DNA of 64,000 bases from Pseudomonas guariconensis (GTDB taxonomy: Bacteria; Pseudomonadota; Gammaproteobacteria; Pseudomonadales; Pseudomonadaceae): assembly GCF_024127895.1 (NCBI RefSeq), contig NZ_JAMYBK010000014.1:1-64000 (forward strand), read 5' to 3'. Positions within the stretch are counted from its first letter, which is position 1. Every line of letters begins with the position of its first letter. Position numbers and translations under genes: made by a program. The notes under the pieces were generated by a model that was not told where the DNA came from, did not search any database, and saw only the letters and a program-made list of their open reading frames with translations. Positions 16,968 through 24,895 of the stretch are shown here, piece by piece.

Positions 16968-17060
16968 TGGGAAGCCGGCTTGCCCGCGAATGGGCTGCCA
17001 GGCCCTAGACTACGAAGCGCCGCTTAACCGACTGGCATTGGGGCTGCTTCGCAGCCCCGG
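16968..17060. repeat. REP-like element with composite tail
   Basis: A REP head (GGGAAGCCGGCTTGCCCGCG) is followed at 17019-17060 by the tail GCCGCTTAACCGACTGGCAT and a GGGGCTGCTTCGCAGCCCC hairpin. The same head-tail order is seen at 48614-48680. Confidence 0.7.
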
Positions 17061-17087
17061 GACGCTCAAGTGAACGGCATTACCTGC

Positions 17088-17103
17088 AAAAGCCGAGGCT
17101 TTT
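17088..17103 (-). terminator. Short hairpin at the end of the DEAD-box gene
   Basis: Arms AAAAGC and GCTTTT with a 4-nt loop overlap the helicase stop codon. On the minus strand the right arm supplies the T-run, so it could act as a weak intrinsic terminator. Confidence 0.5.
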
Positions 17104-18424
17104 ATTCAGCCGCTGGCTTGCGCTTCTTCAGCGGCGCCATGCCATCGGCGCTGGCCAGCGGTGCCTTGGCCTTCGGCTTCGCCGCAGGCTTGCGCTTGGC
17201 CGCGCCCTTCTTCTCGGCGGCTTTCTTCTCGACCTTTTTCTTCTTGCTGCCCGCGGCCTTGCCCGAGGCCTTGACCTTCTTCGGCCCGCTGTAGGTGCCC
17301 TTGACCTCCTTGATGACCCGCCGCTCGAACTGCTGCTTGAGGTAGCGCTCGATGCTCGACATCAGGTTCCAGTCGTTATGGCAGATCAGCGAGATCGCCA
17401 GCCCCTCGCCCCCTGCCCGGCCGGTACGACCGACGCGGTGCACGTACTCATCGCCACTGCGCGGCATGTCGAAGTTGATCACCAGGTCCAGGCCGTCGAT
17501 GTCCAGGCCGCGGGCCGCCACGTCGGTGGCCACCAGCACCTTGGAGCCGCCCTGCTTGAAGCGTTCCATGGCCAGCTTGCGGTCCTTCTGGTCCTTCTCG
17601 CCATGCAGCACGAACGCCTTGACCTCCTTGGCCACCAGGTGCCCATACAGGCGGTCGGCCCAGGCCCGGGTATTGGTGAAGACGATCGCCTTCTGGTAGC
17701 TCTCGTTCTCCAGCAGCCACTGGACGATCTGTTCCTTGTGCTGGTCGTGGTCGGCCGTGATGATCTGCTGGCGGGTGCCCTCGGCCAGTTGCGAGACGCT
17801 GTTGAGCATCAGGTGCTCAGGGTTCTTGAGGACCTTGCCGATGATGTCGCGCAAGGCCGCACCGCCGGTGGTGGCGGAGAACAGCAGGGTCTGCTCGCGA
17901 TTGGCGCATTCCTGGCACAGGCGCTCCATGTCTTCGGCGAAGCCCATGTCGAGCATGCGGTCGGCCTCGTCCAGCACCAGCACCTGGACGTGGGACAGGT
18001 CGAGGTTGCCGGCATTGAGGTGCTCGAGCAGGCGGCCGGGGGTGCCGATCAGCACGTCCGGCACCTTGCGCAGCAACGCGGCCTGCTCCTTGAAGTCCTC
18101 GCCCCCGGTGACCAGGCCCGACTTGACGTAGGTGAACTGGGAGAAGCGCTGCACTTGCTTGAGGGTCTGCTGGGCCAACTCGCGGGTCGGCAGCAGGATC
18201 AGCGCACGGATCTCCACACGGCGCTCGCGCAGGTCGACCAGGCGATCGAGCACCGGCAGGACGAAGGCTGCGGTCTTGCCGCTGCCGGTCTGCGCGGTCA
18301 CCCGCAGGTCACGCCCTTGCAGGGCCAGGGGAATGGCCGCCGCCTGCACCGGGGTCGGCTCGACAAAGTTCAGCTCGGCCACGGCTTTGAGCAGGCGTTC
18401 GTGCAGGGCGAATTGGGAAAACAC
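17102..18424 (-). CDS. DEAD-box ATP-dependent RNA helicase
   Basis: 440 aa from a GTG at 18424, 6 nt after GAGGT (VFSQFALHERLLKAV, the usual family start); the frame is open further upstream but that part is unconserved. All helicase motifs are visible: AQTGSGKT (I), PTRELAQQ (Ia), TPGRLLEH (Ib), LDEADRML (II), SAT (III), ARGLDI and HRVGRTGRAG (VI). The last 85 residues are a Lys/Ala/Pro-rich tail that likely binds RNA non-specifically, as in RhlE/SrmB proteins. Role: remodelling of rRNA or mRNA in ribosome assembly or RNA decay. Confidence 0.92.
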   Translation of the reverse strand: MFSQFALHERLLKAVAELNFVEPTPVQAAAIPLALQGRDLRVTAQTGSGKTAAFVLPVLDRLVDLRERRVEIRALILLPTRELAQQTLKQVQRFSQFTYVKSGLVTGGEDFKEQAALLRKVPDVLIGTPGRLLEHLNAGNLDLSHVQVLVLDEADRMLDMGFAEDMERLCQECANREQTLLFSATTGGAALRDIIGKVLKNPEHLMLNSVSQLAEGTRQQIITADHDQHKEQIVQWLLENESYQKAIVFTNTRAWADRLYGHLVAKEVKAFVLHGEKDQKDRKLAMERFKQGGSKVLVATDVAARGLDIDGLDLVINFDMPRSGDEYVHRVGRTGRAGGEGLAISLICHNDWNLMSSIERYLKQQFERRVIKEVKGTYSGPKKVKASGKAAGSKKKKVEKKAAEKKGAAKRKPAAKPKAKAPLASADGMAPLKKRKPAAE

Positions 18425-18567
18425 GGGTGTACCTCGGGCAGATGCGGACAATTCGGTTGCATAGGGTAACGTTTTCCGCGGTCGGAGCCGAATTTCTTTT
18501 GGCACCTTTGCATCGGTCCGCGTTCTAATAATGCTTCGTTTCGCAACTATGGACTGTCTAGATCCTC

Positions 18568-19869
18568 ATGGATATCCAACGACTCTGGCACGACACCCTG
18601 GATCTCTGGGGCACCCTCGACCAACACCCCATGCTGCATGCCGCCCTCGGCCTCGCGGTACTGCTGCTGATCTCCATACTGATCGGCCGCCTGGCACGTT
18701 TCCTGGTGTTGCACGCCAGCCGCCTGCTGGCCCGCCAGCCGGCCCTCAAGTGGCTCGACGACCTGCGCCATAACAAGGTGCTCCATCGCCTGGCCCAGAC
18801 CACGCCATCGCTGGTGGTGCAGTTCGGCCTGAAGCTGGTGCCGGAACTCAACGACACTGCCCAGCACTTCCTCGGCAACCTCGCCCTGGCCTTCACCCTG
18901 CTGTTCCTGAGCCTGGCCCTGTCGTGCCTGCTCGATGCCCTGCTGGACATCTACGCGCGCACCGAACACGCCCGTACCCGCTCGATCAAGGGCTACGTGC
19001 AACTGGCCAAGCTCATGCTGTGGGTGTTCGCCTCCATCGTCATCGTCGCCACCCTGATCGACCGCTCGCCGCTGTTGCTGCTGTCCGGCCTTGGCGCCAT
19101 GTCGGCGGTGCTGCTGTTGGTGTACAAGGACACCCTGCTGTCGTTCGTCGCCAGCGTGCAGTTGACCAGCAACGACATGCTCCATGTCGGCGACTGGATC
19201 GAGATGCCCCAGGTCGGCGCCGACGGCGACGTGGTGGACATCACCCTGCACACGGTCAAGGTGCAGAACTTCGACAAGACCATCGTCTCGATCCCCACCT
19301 GGCGCCTGATGTCCGAGTCGTTCCGGAATTACCGCGGCATGCAGCAGTCCGGCGGGCGCCGCATCAAGCGCAGCCTGTTCATCGACGCCGCGGGCGTGCG
19401 CTTCCTGACCGGCGAGGAAGAACAGCGCCTGACCCAGGTACGCCTGCTGGGCGACTACCTGGCCGGCAAGCGCGAGGAACTGCAGAGCTGGAACGAGGCC
19501 CTGGGGCCGGTGGCCGAGCTCGCCGCCAACCGCCGCAAGCTGACCAACATCGGCACCTTCCGCGCCTTTGCCCTGGCCTACCTGAAGAACCACCCCGACG
19601 TGCACCCGAACATGACCTGCATGGTCCGCCAGATGCAGGCCACCGCCGAAGGCGTGCCGCTGGAGATCTACTGCTTTACCAGGACCACGGTGTGGGCCGA
19701 GTACGAGCGTATCCAGGGGGATATCTTCGACTACCTGCTGGCGGTGTTGCCGGAATTCGGCTTGAGCCTGTACCAGCAGCCGAGCGGCAACGACATGCGC
19801 GTCGGATTGGCCGCCAGGCCGCAGGCGAGCGCGCAGGCGCAGCGGCTGGACGAGCTGGCCGAGGCCTAA
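18568..19869 (+). CDS. MscS-family mechanosensitive channel (YbdG-like)
   Basis: 433 aa. Four to five transmembrane segments lie within residues 25-190. The pore helix/beta-domain junction is VLLLVYKDTLLSFVASVQLTSNDMLHVGDWIEMPQVGADGDVV (about 175-220), the hallmark of MscS proteins. The following sentence PTWRLMSESFRNYRGMQQSGGRRIKR and the overall length match YbdG, a miniconductance osmotic channel of E. coli. It releases solutes on hypo-osmotic shock. The ribosome site is weak. Confidence 0.88.
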   Translation: MDIQRLWHDTLDLWGTLDQHPMLHAALGLAVLLLISILIGRLARFLVLHASRLLARQPALKWLDDLRHNKVLHRLAQTTPSLVVQFGLKLVPELNDTAQHFLGNLALAFTLLFLSLALSCLLDALLDIYARTEHARTRSIKGYVQLAKLMLWVFASIVIVATLIDRSPLLLLSGLGAMSAVLLLVYKDTLLSFVASVQLTSNDMLHVGDWIEMPQVGADGDVVDITLHTVKVQNFDKTIVSIPTWRLMSESFRNYRGMQQSGGRRIKRSLFIDAAGVRFLTGEEEQRLTQVRLLGDYLAGKREELQSWNEALGPVAELAANRRKLTNIGTFRAFALAYLKNHPDVHPNMTCMVRQMQATAEGVPLEIYCFTRTTVWAEYERIQGDIFDYLLAVLPEFGLSLYQQPSGNDMRVGLAARPQASAQAQRLDELAEA

Positions 19870-19918
19870 TGGCCTGTAGGGCTGATACTCATGCTCGTAT
19901 TCGAGCGACCAGCCCCGC

Positions 19919-20143
19919 TCAACCGAAGGTCATCTCGAAGGGCTCCGCGCTCTTGCTGATGGCCTTGGCAATCAAAGGCGCCCGCTCCACCAGCTCCCGC
20001 CGGTGGAGCAACGTGCCCTCCAGCGCCTGCAAAATTTCGCGTATCCGCTCCCGCGGATCCTCGACACGGCAACGCCTGCCAAACTCGAGCAGGTACAGCC
20101 GCGATGCGAAAATCGACTTCTGGTTGCTCAAGGCAAGCGCCAA
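19919..20143 (-). CDS. Uncharacterised 74-codon ORF after the XRE remnant
   Basis: The frame opens with TTG at 20143, inside the end of the XRE-like frame, and runs to 19919 (contains FASRLYLLEFGRRCRVEDPR and ends PFEMTFG). The composition is protein-like and the sequence looks conserved rather than shadow. It may be the C-terminal piece of the same gene split by a frameshift, or a small partner protein. No ATG and no ribosome site were found; I do not recognise the family. Confidence 0.4.
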   Translation of the reverse strand: MALALSNQKSIFASRLYLLEFGRRCRVEDPRERIREILQALEGTLLHRRELVERAPLIAKAISKSAEPFEMTFG

Positions 20144-20403
20144 CCCAATTCATCCAGCGTAGGCATTCGCCTTGGTACCACCTCGAGTTCACACCCCAAG
20201 GCACTCAGCGCTCGACAGTAGTAGGACATCGCCACGGTCAGCGACCCCCTTTCGATCTCGCTCAGTTTCTGCCGGGTGATACCAATACGCTGGGCAAGCT
20301 GGATTTTGGTCAGGCCGCGATGTTTTCGACCGGTACGTTGCTCCCGGCAAGGCCGCTCAAACCTTACCGCCCAACGGTAACGATACGCGGCTCCCCAACC
20401 GGC
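20128..20403 (-). pseudogene. XRE/HipB-like regulator fragment without a start codon
   Basis: The frame ending at TGA 20128 encodes a clear XRE helix-turn-helix (LTKIQLAQRIGITRQKLSEI, then ERGSLTVAMSYYCRALSALG) and the tail MPTLDEL common in antitoxin-like XRE proteins. It stays open only to 20403, inside the 3' end of the neighbouring EamA gene, and contains no ATG, GTG or TTG before the HTH. It is best read as a truncated or frameshifted antitoxin-type gene. Confidence 0.5.
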
Positions 20404-21232
20404 TCATCCACACCGACGCCAGGATCACCGCACCGCCAATGAACAACCGCCCCAGCGGTTCGTCCTGGTTCCAGATCAACAGGTTCAGCAGCAACCCCAC
20501 CGGTACGTGCAGGTTGTTCATCACCGCCAGCGTCGCCCCGGAAACCAGGCAGGCGCCCTTGTTCCACCAGTACAGGCCCAGAGCGGTCGGGCACAGGCCG
20601 AGGAACAACAGCACCAGCCACTGCACGTCGGTACTCGGCAACTGCTGGGCGTTGCCGAACAGCAGGAAAGCCGGCAGCACGACGGCCAGCGCTCCCAGGT
20701 AGAAGTAACCGAAACGCTTGTAGTGCGGCAGGTCGCTGGGGTGACGGGCCACCAGATGCCGGTACAGCACCTGCCCGGCGGCATAGGTGAAGTTGGCCAG
20801 TTGCAGCAGCAGGAAGCCCATGAAGAAGTCGCCGCTGATGCTGTCCATGCGGATCACGCCCGCACCGGCCACGGCCACCAGGGCGGCGAGCAGTGCCCAC
20901 GGGTTGAAACGGCGGTTCAGGGCGTCCTCGATCAGGGTCACGTGCAACGGTGTGAGGATGGTGAACAGCAATACCTCCGGCACCGTCAGCACACGGAAGC
21001 TCAGGTACAGGCAGACGTAGGTGATGCCGTACTGCAACGCGCCGATCAGCAGCATCCCGCGCATGAAACCTGGCTCGACCCGGCGCCAGCGGGTCAGCGG
21101 CAAGAACACCAGCCCAGCCAGCACCACCCGGGCCAGCACGGCGAAGTAGCTGTCCACATGCCCGGCCAGGTATTCGCCGATCAGGCTGAAGGAAAACGCT
21201 TGGATCAGCGCGACGATAATCAGGTAGCCCAT
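20357..21232 (-). CDS. EamA/DMT-family transporter (YigM-like subgroup)
   Basis: 291 aa, about ten hydrophobic helices in two EamA repeats. The start MGYLIIVALIQAFSFSLIGEYLAG and the conserved VPEVLLFTILTPLHVTLIEDAL match proteins annotated as carboxylate/amino-acid/amine transporters, a group that includes E. coli YigM, a biotin carrier. Substrate is uncertain. Its 3' end overlaps the open frame of the XRE remnant. Confidence 0.83.
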   Translation of the reverse strand: MGYLIIVALIQAFSFSLIGEYLAGHVDSYFAVLARVVLAGLVFLPLTRWRRVEPGFMRGMLLIGALQYGITYVCLYLSFRVLTVPEVLLFTILTPLHVTLIEDALNRRFNPWALLAALVAVAGAGVIRMDSISGDFFMGFLLLQLANFTYAAGQVLYRHLVARHPSDLPHYKRFGYFYLGALAVVLPAFLLFGNAQQLPSTDVQWLVLLFLGLCPTALGLYWWNKGACLVSGATLAVMNNLHVPVGLLLNLLIWNQDEPLGRLFIGGAVILASVWMSRLGSRVSLPLGGKV

Positions 21233-21380
21233 GGTTGCCTCTTCCCCATCAAGGCGGCGACCTTAGCGGGTCGAGATACCTTACGGCAACACGGAGCCCT
21301 GGAATCGGCAGTATTCGCGCTGTCCCATTCGTGGACAAGCCCGCCAATGGGCCCGAACAGGCGACATGAGTTCCGCTCAT

Positions 21381-21409
21381 AAAAAAGCCCGGCCATGTCA
21401 TGGCCGGGC
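21381..21409 (-). terminator. Intrinsic terminator of azoR
   Basis: On the minus strand an 11-bp GC-rich stem (GCCCGGCCATG and complement) with a 1-nt loop is followed by six T. It lies 50 nt after the azoreductase stop. Confidence 0.9.
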
Positions 21410-21460
21410 AGGCACACCCAAGGAGCAACGGGTGTCAGGGGGTTGGGAATTCGTCGCGGC

Positions 21461-22060
21461 TCAGGCCACCGCCGCCAGCCTGGCCTTGGCCTGGTTCAGG
21501 CCCTTCTCGTGGAAGTCGCCGCTCATGTTCAGGCCTTCGGCATGGATGAAGGTCACGTCGTGGATGCCGATGAAGGCCATGACCTGGCGCAGGTAGGGTT
21601 CCTGGTGATCGCTGGCGGCACCGGCATGCAGGCCGCCACGGGCGGTCAGGACGATGGCGCGCTTGCCGACCAGCAGCCCCTGCGGGCCGGTGGGGGTGTA
21701 CTTGAAGGTGATGCCGGCGCGCAGCACATGGTCCAGCCAGGCCTTGAGGGTACTGGGGATGGTGAAGTTGTACATCGGCGCGGCCATCACCAGCACGTCG
21801 GCGGCCAGCAGCTCGTCGGTGAGCGCGTTGGAACGCGCCAGGGCCTCCAGTTCAGCAGCGCTGCGCTGCTCCTCGGGCTTCGTCCAGCCACCGAGCAGGT
21901 CGGCATCCAGGTGCGGCACCGGCGTCACCGCCAGGTCACGCACGGTGATCTCGTCGCCCGGGTGGGCCGCCTGCCACTGCTGGATGAAATCACGGGTCAG
22001 TTGACGGGAAACGGAATCCTGCTGGCGGGCGCTGCTTTCGATGATCAATACGCGGGACAT
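21461..22060 (-). CDS. azoR: FMN-dependent NADH-azoreductase
   Basis: 199 aa. Start ATG 22060 lies 5 nt after GGAGG; four extra in-frame codons upstream overlap the ribosome site. The flavodoxin-like fold is clear: a phosphate-binding start (VLIIESSARQQDSVSRQLT), PMYNFTIPSTLKAWLDHVLRAG around residues 95-116 and TARGG near 140, both typical of AzoR. The enzyme reduces azo bonds and quinones with NADH in the cytoplasm. The upstream region carries TATCGATA at 22122-22129 and a second CTATCGA near 22160, possible operator half-sites. Confidence 0.92.
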   Translation of the reverse strand: MSRVLIIESSARQQDSVSRQLTRDFIQQWQAAHPGDEITVRDLAVTPVPHLDADLLGGWTKPEEQRSAAELEALARSNALTDELLAADVLVMAAPMYNFTIPSTLKAWLDHVLRAGITFKYTPTGPQGLLVGKRAIVLTARGGLHAGAASDHQEPYLRQVMAFIGIHDVTFIHAEGLNMSGDFHEKGLNQAKARLAAVA

Positions 22061-22170
22061 GGAAGCCTCCATCGGCGAACAAAGGGTTGCGATTCGATGG
22101 AGGTGAGATTAAGGCTTGACCTATCGATAAAAAAGCGTAAAAAGTGGGTTCAATCTATCGACTAATCCGT

Positions 22171-22485
22171 TTATTCCGCTTTGCAGTTCACTGCGATCCG
22201 CAGCCTGATGATCTGCCGGTTGAACTTGGCGGTAACGTCCACGCTTTTGCCGGCGGGCACGTTCACCCGCCGCACCCGCGGCGCCTCTGGGCCGTTGCGC
22301 AAGATCACCCGGCATGCCGCAGGCACCTGACCATAGTTGTTCAGGGTGATCGCACCGATGTCGTAGGCGGTGTCGTAGGCCGTGTAGTCGAGCTTGACCC
22401 CGTCCAGTTGCTTCTCCACGTCGATGGGGTAAGCCATGGCCCCGAGGGGCAGGCACATCAGCAATGCCGCACAACATTTCTTCAT
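22171..22485 (-). CDS. Small periplasmic protein of unknown function
   Basis: 104 aa with a signal peptide (MKKCCAALLMCLPLGAMA, cleaved before YPIDVEKQLDG). The mature domain is predicted mostly beta (ITLNNYGQVPAACRVILRNG, then VRRVNVPAGKSVDVTAKF) with two Cys that may pair. Related Pseudomonas proteins are often mislabelled as 3-phosphoglycerate kinase; nothing here supports that. Function unknown. Confidence 0.75.
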   Translation of the reverse strand: MKKCCAALLMCLPLGAMAYPIDVEKQLDGVKLDYTAYDTAYDIGAITLNNYGQVPAACRVILRNGPEAPRVRRVNVPAGKSVDVTAKFNRQIIRLRIAVNCKAE

Positions 22486-22532
22486 GGGCGCTCTCCTTGA
22501 AAGAGCGCAGCTTAGGACAACAGGAGCCGAAG

Positions 22533-23456
22533 ATGAAAGCGCCGCGCGTAACCCTGGATCAGTGGCGAACCCTGCAGGCAGTGGTCGATCACGGTGGGTT
22601 CGCCCAGGCCGCCGAGGCCCTGCACCGCTCGCAATCCTCGGTGAGCTACACCGTGGCGCGCATGCAGGAGCAACTGGGCGTGCCGTTGCTACGGATAGAC
22701 GGGCGCAAGGCGGTACTGACCGAAGCCGGCAACGTGCTGCTGCGCCGCTCGCGCCATCTGGTCAAGCAAGCCAGCCAACTCGAGGACCTGGCCCACCACA
22801 TGGAACAAGGCTGGGAGGCCGAAGTGCGCGTGGTGGTCGATGCCGCCTACCCCAGCACCCGCCTGGTGCGCGCCCTGAGCGCCTTCATGCCGCAGAGCCG
22901 CGGGTGCCGGGTACGCCTGCGCGAGGAGGTGTTGTCCGGGGTCGAGGAGGTGCTGCACGAAGGCATCGCCGACCTGGCCATCAGCAGCTACAACATCGGC
23001 GGCTACCTGGGCGCCGAGCTCAGTGCCGTGGAGTTCATCGCCGTCGCCCACCCCGAGCACAGCCTGCACCGCCTGGGCCGGGAAATCACCTTCCAGGACC
23101 TGGAAAGCCAGTTGCAGGTGGTGATCCGCGACTCCGGCCGTGCCCAGCCGCGCGACGTCGGCTGGCTCGGCGCCGAACAGCGCTGGACGGTCGGCAGCCT
23201 GGGCACCGCCGCCACCTTCGTCAGCAGCGGCCTGGGGTTCGCCTGGCTGCCTCGGCACATGATCGAGCGCGAGCTGCGCGACGGCGTGCTCAAGCCCTTG
23301 CCGCTGGACCAGGGTGGCAGCCGCCATCCGCTGTTCTACCTTTACTCGAACAAGGACAAGACCTTGGGTCCGGCCACGCAGATCCTCATCGAACTGCTGC
23401 GCAATTTCGACACCGCGCCACTGGACGTGCCCTTCGCAGCCCCCCCGCAAGCCTGA
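22533..23456 (+). CDS. LysR-family transcriptional regulator
   Basis: 307 aa from ATG 22533, 6 nt after AGGAG. HTH at residues about 7-66 (WRTLQAVVDHGGFAQAAEAL, HRSQSSVSYTVARMQEQLGV), effector domain about 92-300. It lies 14 bp upstream of, and co-directional with, the alpha/beta hydrolase, so it may be the first gene of a LysR-hydrolase-ppiA transcript. Inducer unknown. Confidence 0.88.
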   Translation: MKAPRVTLDQWRTLQAVVDHGGFAQAAEALHRSQSSVSYTVARMQEQLGVPLLRIDGRKAVLTEAGNVLLRRSRHLVKQASQLEDLAHHMEQGWEAEVRVVVDAAYPSTRLVRALSAFMPQSRGCRVRLREEVLSGVEEVLHEGIADLAISSYNIGGYLGAELSAVEFIAVAHPEHSLHRLGREITFQDLESQLQVVIRDSGRAQPRDVGWLGAEQRWTVGSLGTAATFVSSGLGFAWLPRHMIERELRDGVLKPLPLDQGGSRHPLFYLYSNKDKTLGPATQILIELLRNFDTAPLDVPFAAPPQA

Positions 23457-23469
23457 GAGGACCGCGCCC

Positions 23470-24282
23470 ATGGCCTATTTCGAACACGAAGGATGCACGC
23501 TGCACTACGAGGAATATGGCCAGGGCGAACCCCTGGTACTGCTGCACGGCCTGGGTTCCAGCTGCCAGGACTGGGAACTGCAGGTCCCCGTGCTGAGCCA
23601 GCACTACCGCCTCATCCTCATGGACATCCGTGGCCACGGCCGCTCCGACAAGCCCCGCGACGGCTATGAGATCGCCACCTTCAGCGAAGACCTGCTGGCC
23701 CTGCTGGAACACCTGCAGACAGGCCCGGTGCATCTCGTCGGCCTGTCCATGGGGGGCATGGTGGGCTTCCAGTTCGCCGTCGACCACCCCGGCTGGCTAC
23801 GCAGCCTGTGCATCGTCAACAGCGCCCCGGAGGTCAGACGACGCACCCGCGCCGACTGGATCTGGTGGGCCAAGCGCTGGGGCCTGGCACGCCTGCTGAG
23901 CGTCGAGACCATCGGCAAGGGCCTGGCCGAACGCCTGTTCCCCAAGCCCGAGCAGGGCGAACTGCGGCAGAAGATGGCGCAGCGCTGGGCGCGCAACGAC
24001 AAGCGGGCCTACCTCAAGAGCTTCGATGCCATCGTCGACTGGGGCGTGGTGGAACGCATCGGCCAGATCCACTGTCCCACCCTGGTGATCAGCGCCGACC
24101 ACGATTACACGCCGATACAACTGAAGGAGCGCTACGTCGCCTTGATGCCCCTGGCAAGGCTGGCGGTCATCGACGATTCCCGGCACGCTACGCCCCTGGA
24201 CCAACCCGAGGTCTTCAACCAGACCCTGCTGCAATTCCTTGCAGCCGCTTCCACCTCTCAAGGATCTTTGAGCCCATGCTGA
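23470..24282 (+). CDS. Alpha/beta-hydrolase
   Basis: 270 aa. Oxyanion-hole motif [12 protein letters not shown] near residue 25, nucleophile elbow GLSMGG (Ser about 92), a late Asp in SADHDYTP and a His in [12 protein letters not shown] give a complete triad. The type resembles 3-oxoadipate enol-lactonase and related esterases, but none of the pca genes is nearby, so the substrate is open. The last 7 nt overlap the ppiA start. Confidence 0.85.
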   Translation: MAYFEHEGCTLHYEEYGQGEPLVLLHGLGSSCQDWELQVPVLSQHYRLILMDIRGHGRSDKPRDGYEIATFSEDLLALLEHLQTGPVHLVGLSMGGMVGFQFAVDHPGWLRSLCIVNSAPEVRRRTRADWIWWAKRWGLARLLSVETIGKGLAERLFPKPEQGELRQKMAQRWARNDKRAYLKSFDAIVDWGVVERIGQIHCPTLVISADHDYTPIQLKERYVALMPLARLAVIDDSRHATPLDQPEVFNQTLLQFLAAASTSQGSLSPC

Positions 24283-24833
24283 AAAAACTCCTGCTCGCCG
24301 CCTGCTCGGTTGCCTTCGCCACCAGCGTCATGGCTTCCGACAAGACCCCGCACGTAGTGCTGGACACCAGTTTCGGCCAGGTCGAAATCGAGCTGAACGC
24401 CGAAAAGGCCCCGATCAGCACGAAGAACTTCCTCGAATACGTCGACAGCGGCTTCTACAACAACACCATCTTCCACCGCGTGATCCCAGGCTTCATGGCC
24501 CAGGGTGGCGGCTTCACCGACGCCATGGTGCAAAAGCCCACCCGCGATCCGATCCGCAACGAGGCCAGCAACGGTCTGGAGAACACCCGCGGCACCATCG
24601 CCATGGCCCGCACCTCCGACCCGAACTCGGCCACCAGCCAGTTCTTCATCAACGTCGCCGACAACGCCTTCCTCAATCCGGGGCGCGACCGTGGCTACGC
24701 GGTGTTCGGCAAGGTGACCAAGGGCATGGAAGTGGTCGACCAGATCGTCAATTCGCCGACCACCATCAAGAAGGGCATGCGCGATGTACCGGCCGACCCG
24801 GTGTACATCAAGTCCGCCAAACGCATCGACTGA
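24276..24833 (+). CDS. ppiA: Periplasmic peptidyl-prolyl cis-trans isomerase (cyclophilin)
   Basis: 185 aa. ATG 24276 overlaps the hydrolase end. Signal peptide residues 1-21 ([16 protein letters not shown]), then a cyclophilin domain with [32 protein letters not shown] and [14 protein letters not shown], including the catalytic Arg and the QFFI core. It catalyses proline isomerisation during folding in the periplasm. Confidence 0.92.
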   Translation: MLKKLLLAACSVAFATSVMASDKTPHVVLDTSFGQVEIELNAEKAPISTKNFLEYVDSGFYNNTIFHRVIPGFMAQGGGFTDAMVQKPTRDPIRNEASNGLENTRGTIAMARTSDPNSATSQFFINVADNAFLNPGRDRGYAVFGKVTKGMEVVDQIVNSPTTIKKGMRDVPADPVYIKSAKRID

Positions 24834-24895
24834 CCGAGCGGTTCACAGGGACGTGACACCGCCTGACGGCCGAGGGAACAGGAGCCATTTCATCC

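Noticed and set aside
22171..22485. 3-phosphoglycerate kinase label for the small secreted protein
   Set aside because: At 104 aa with a signal peptide and no kinase motifs it cannot be that enzyme; the label is a propagated annotation error.
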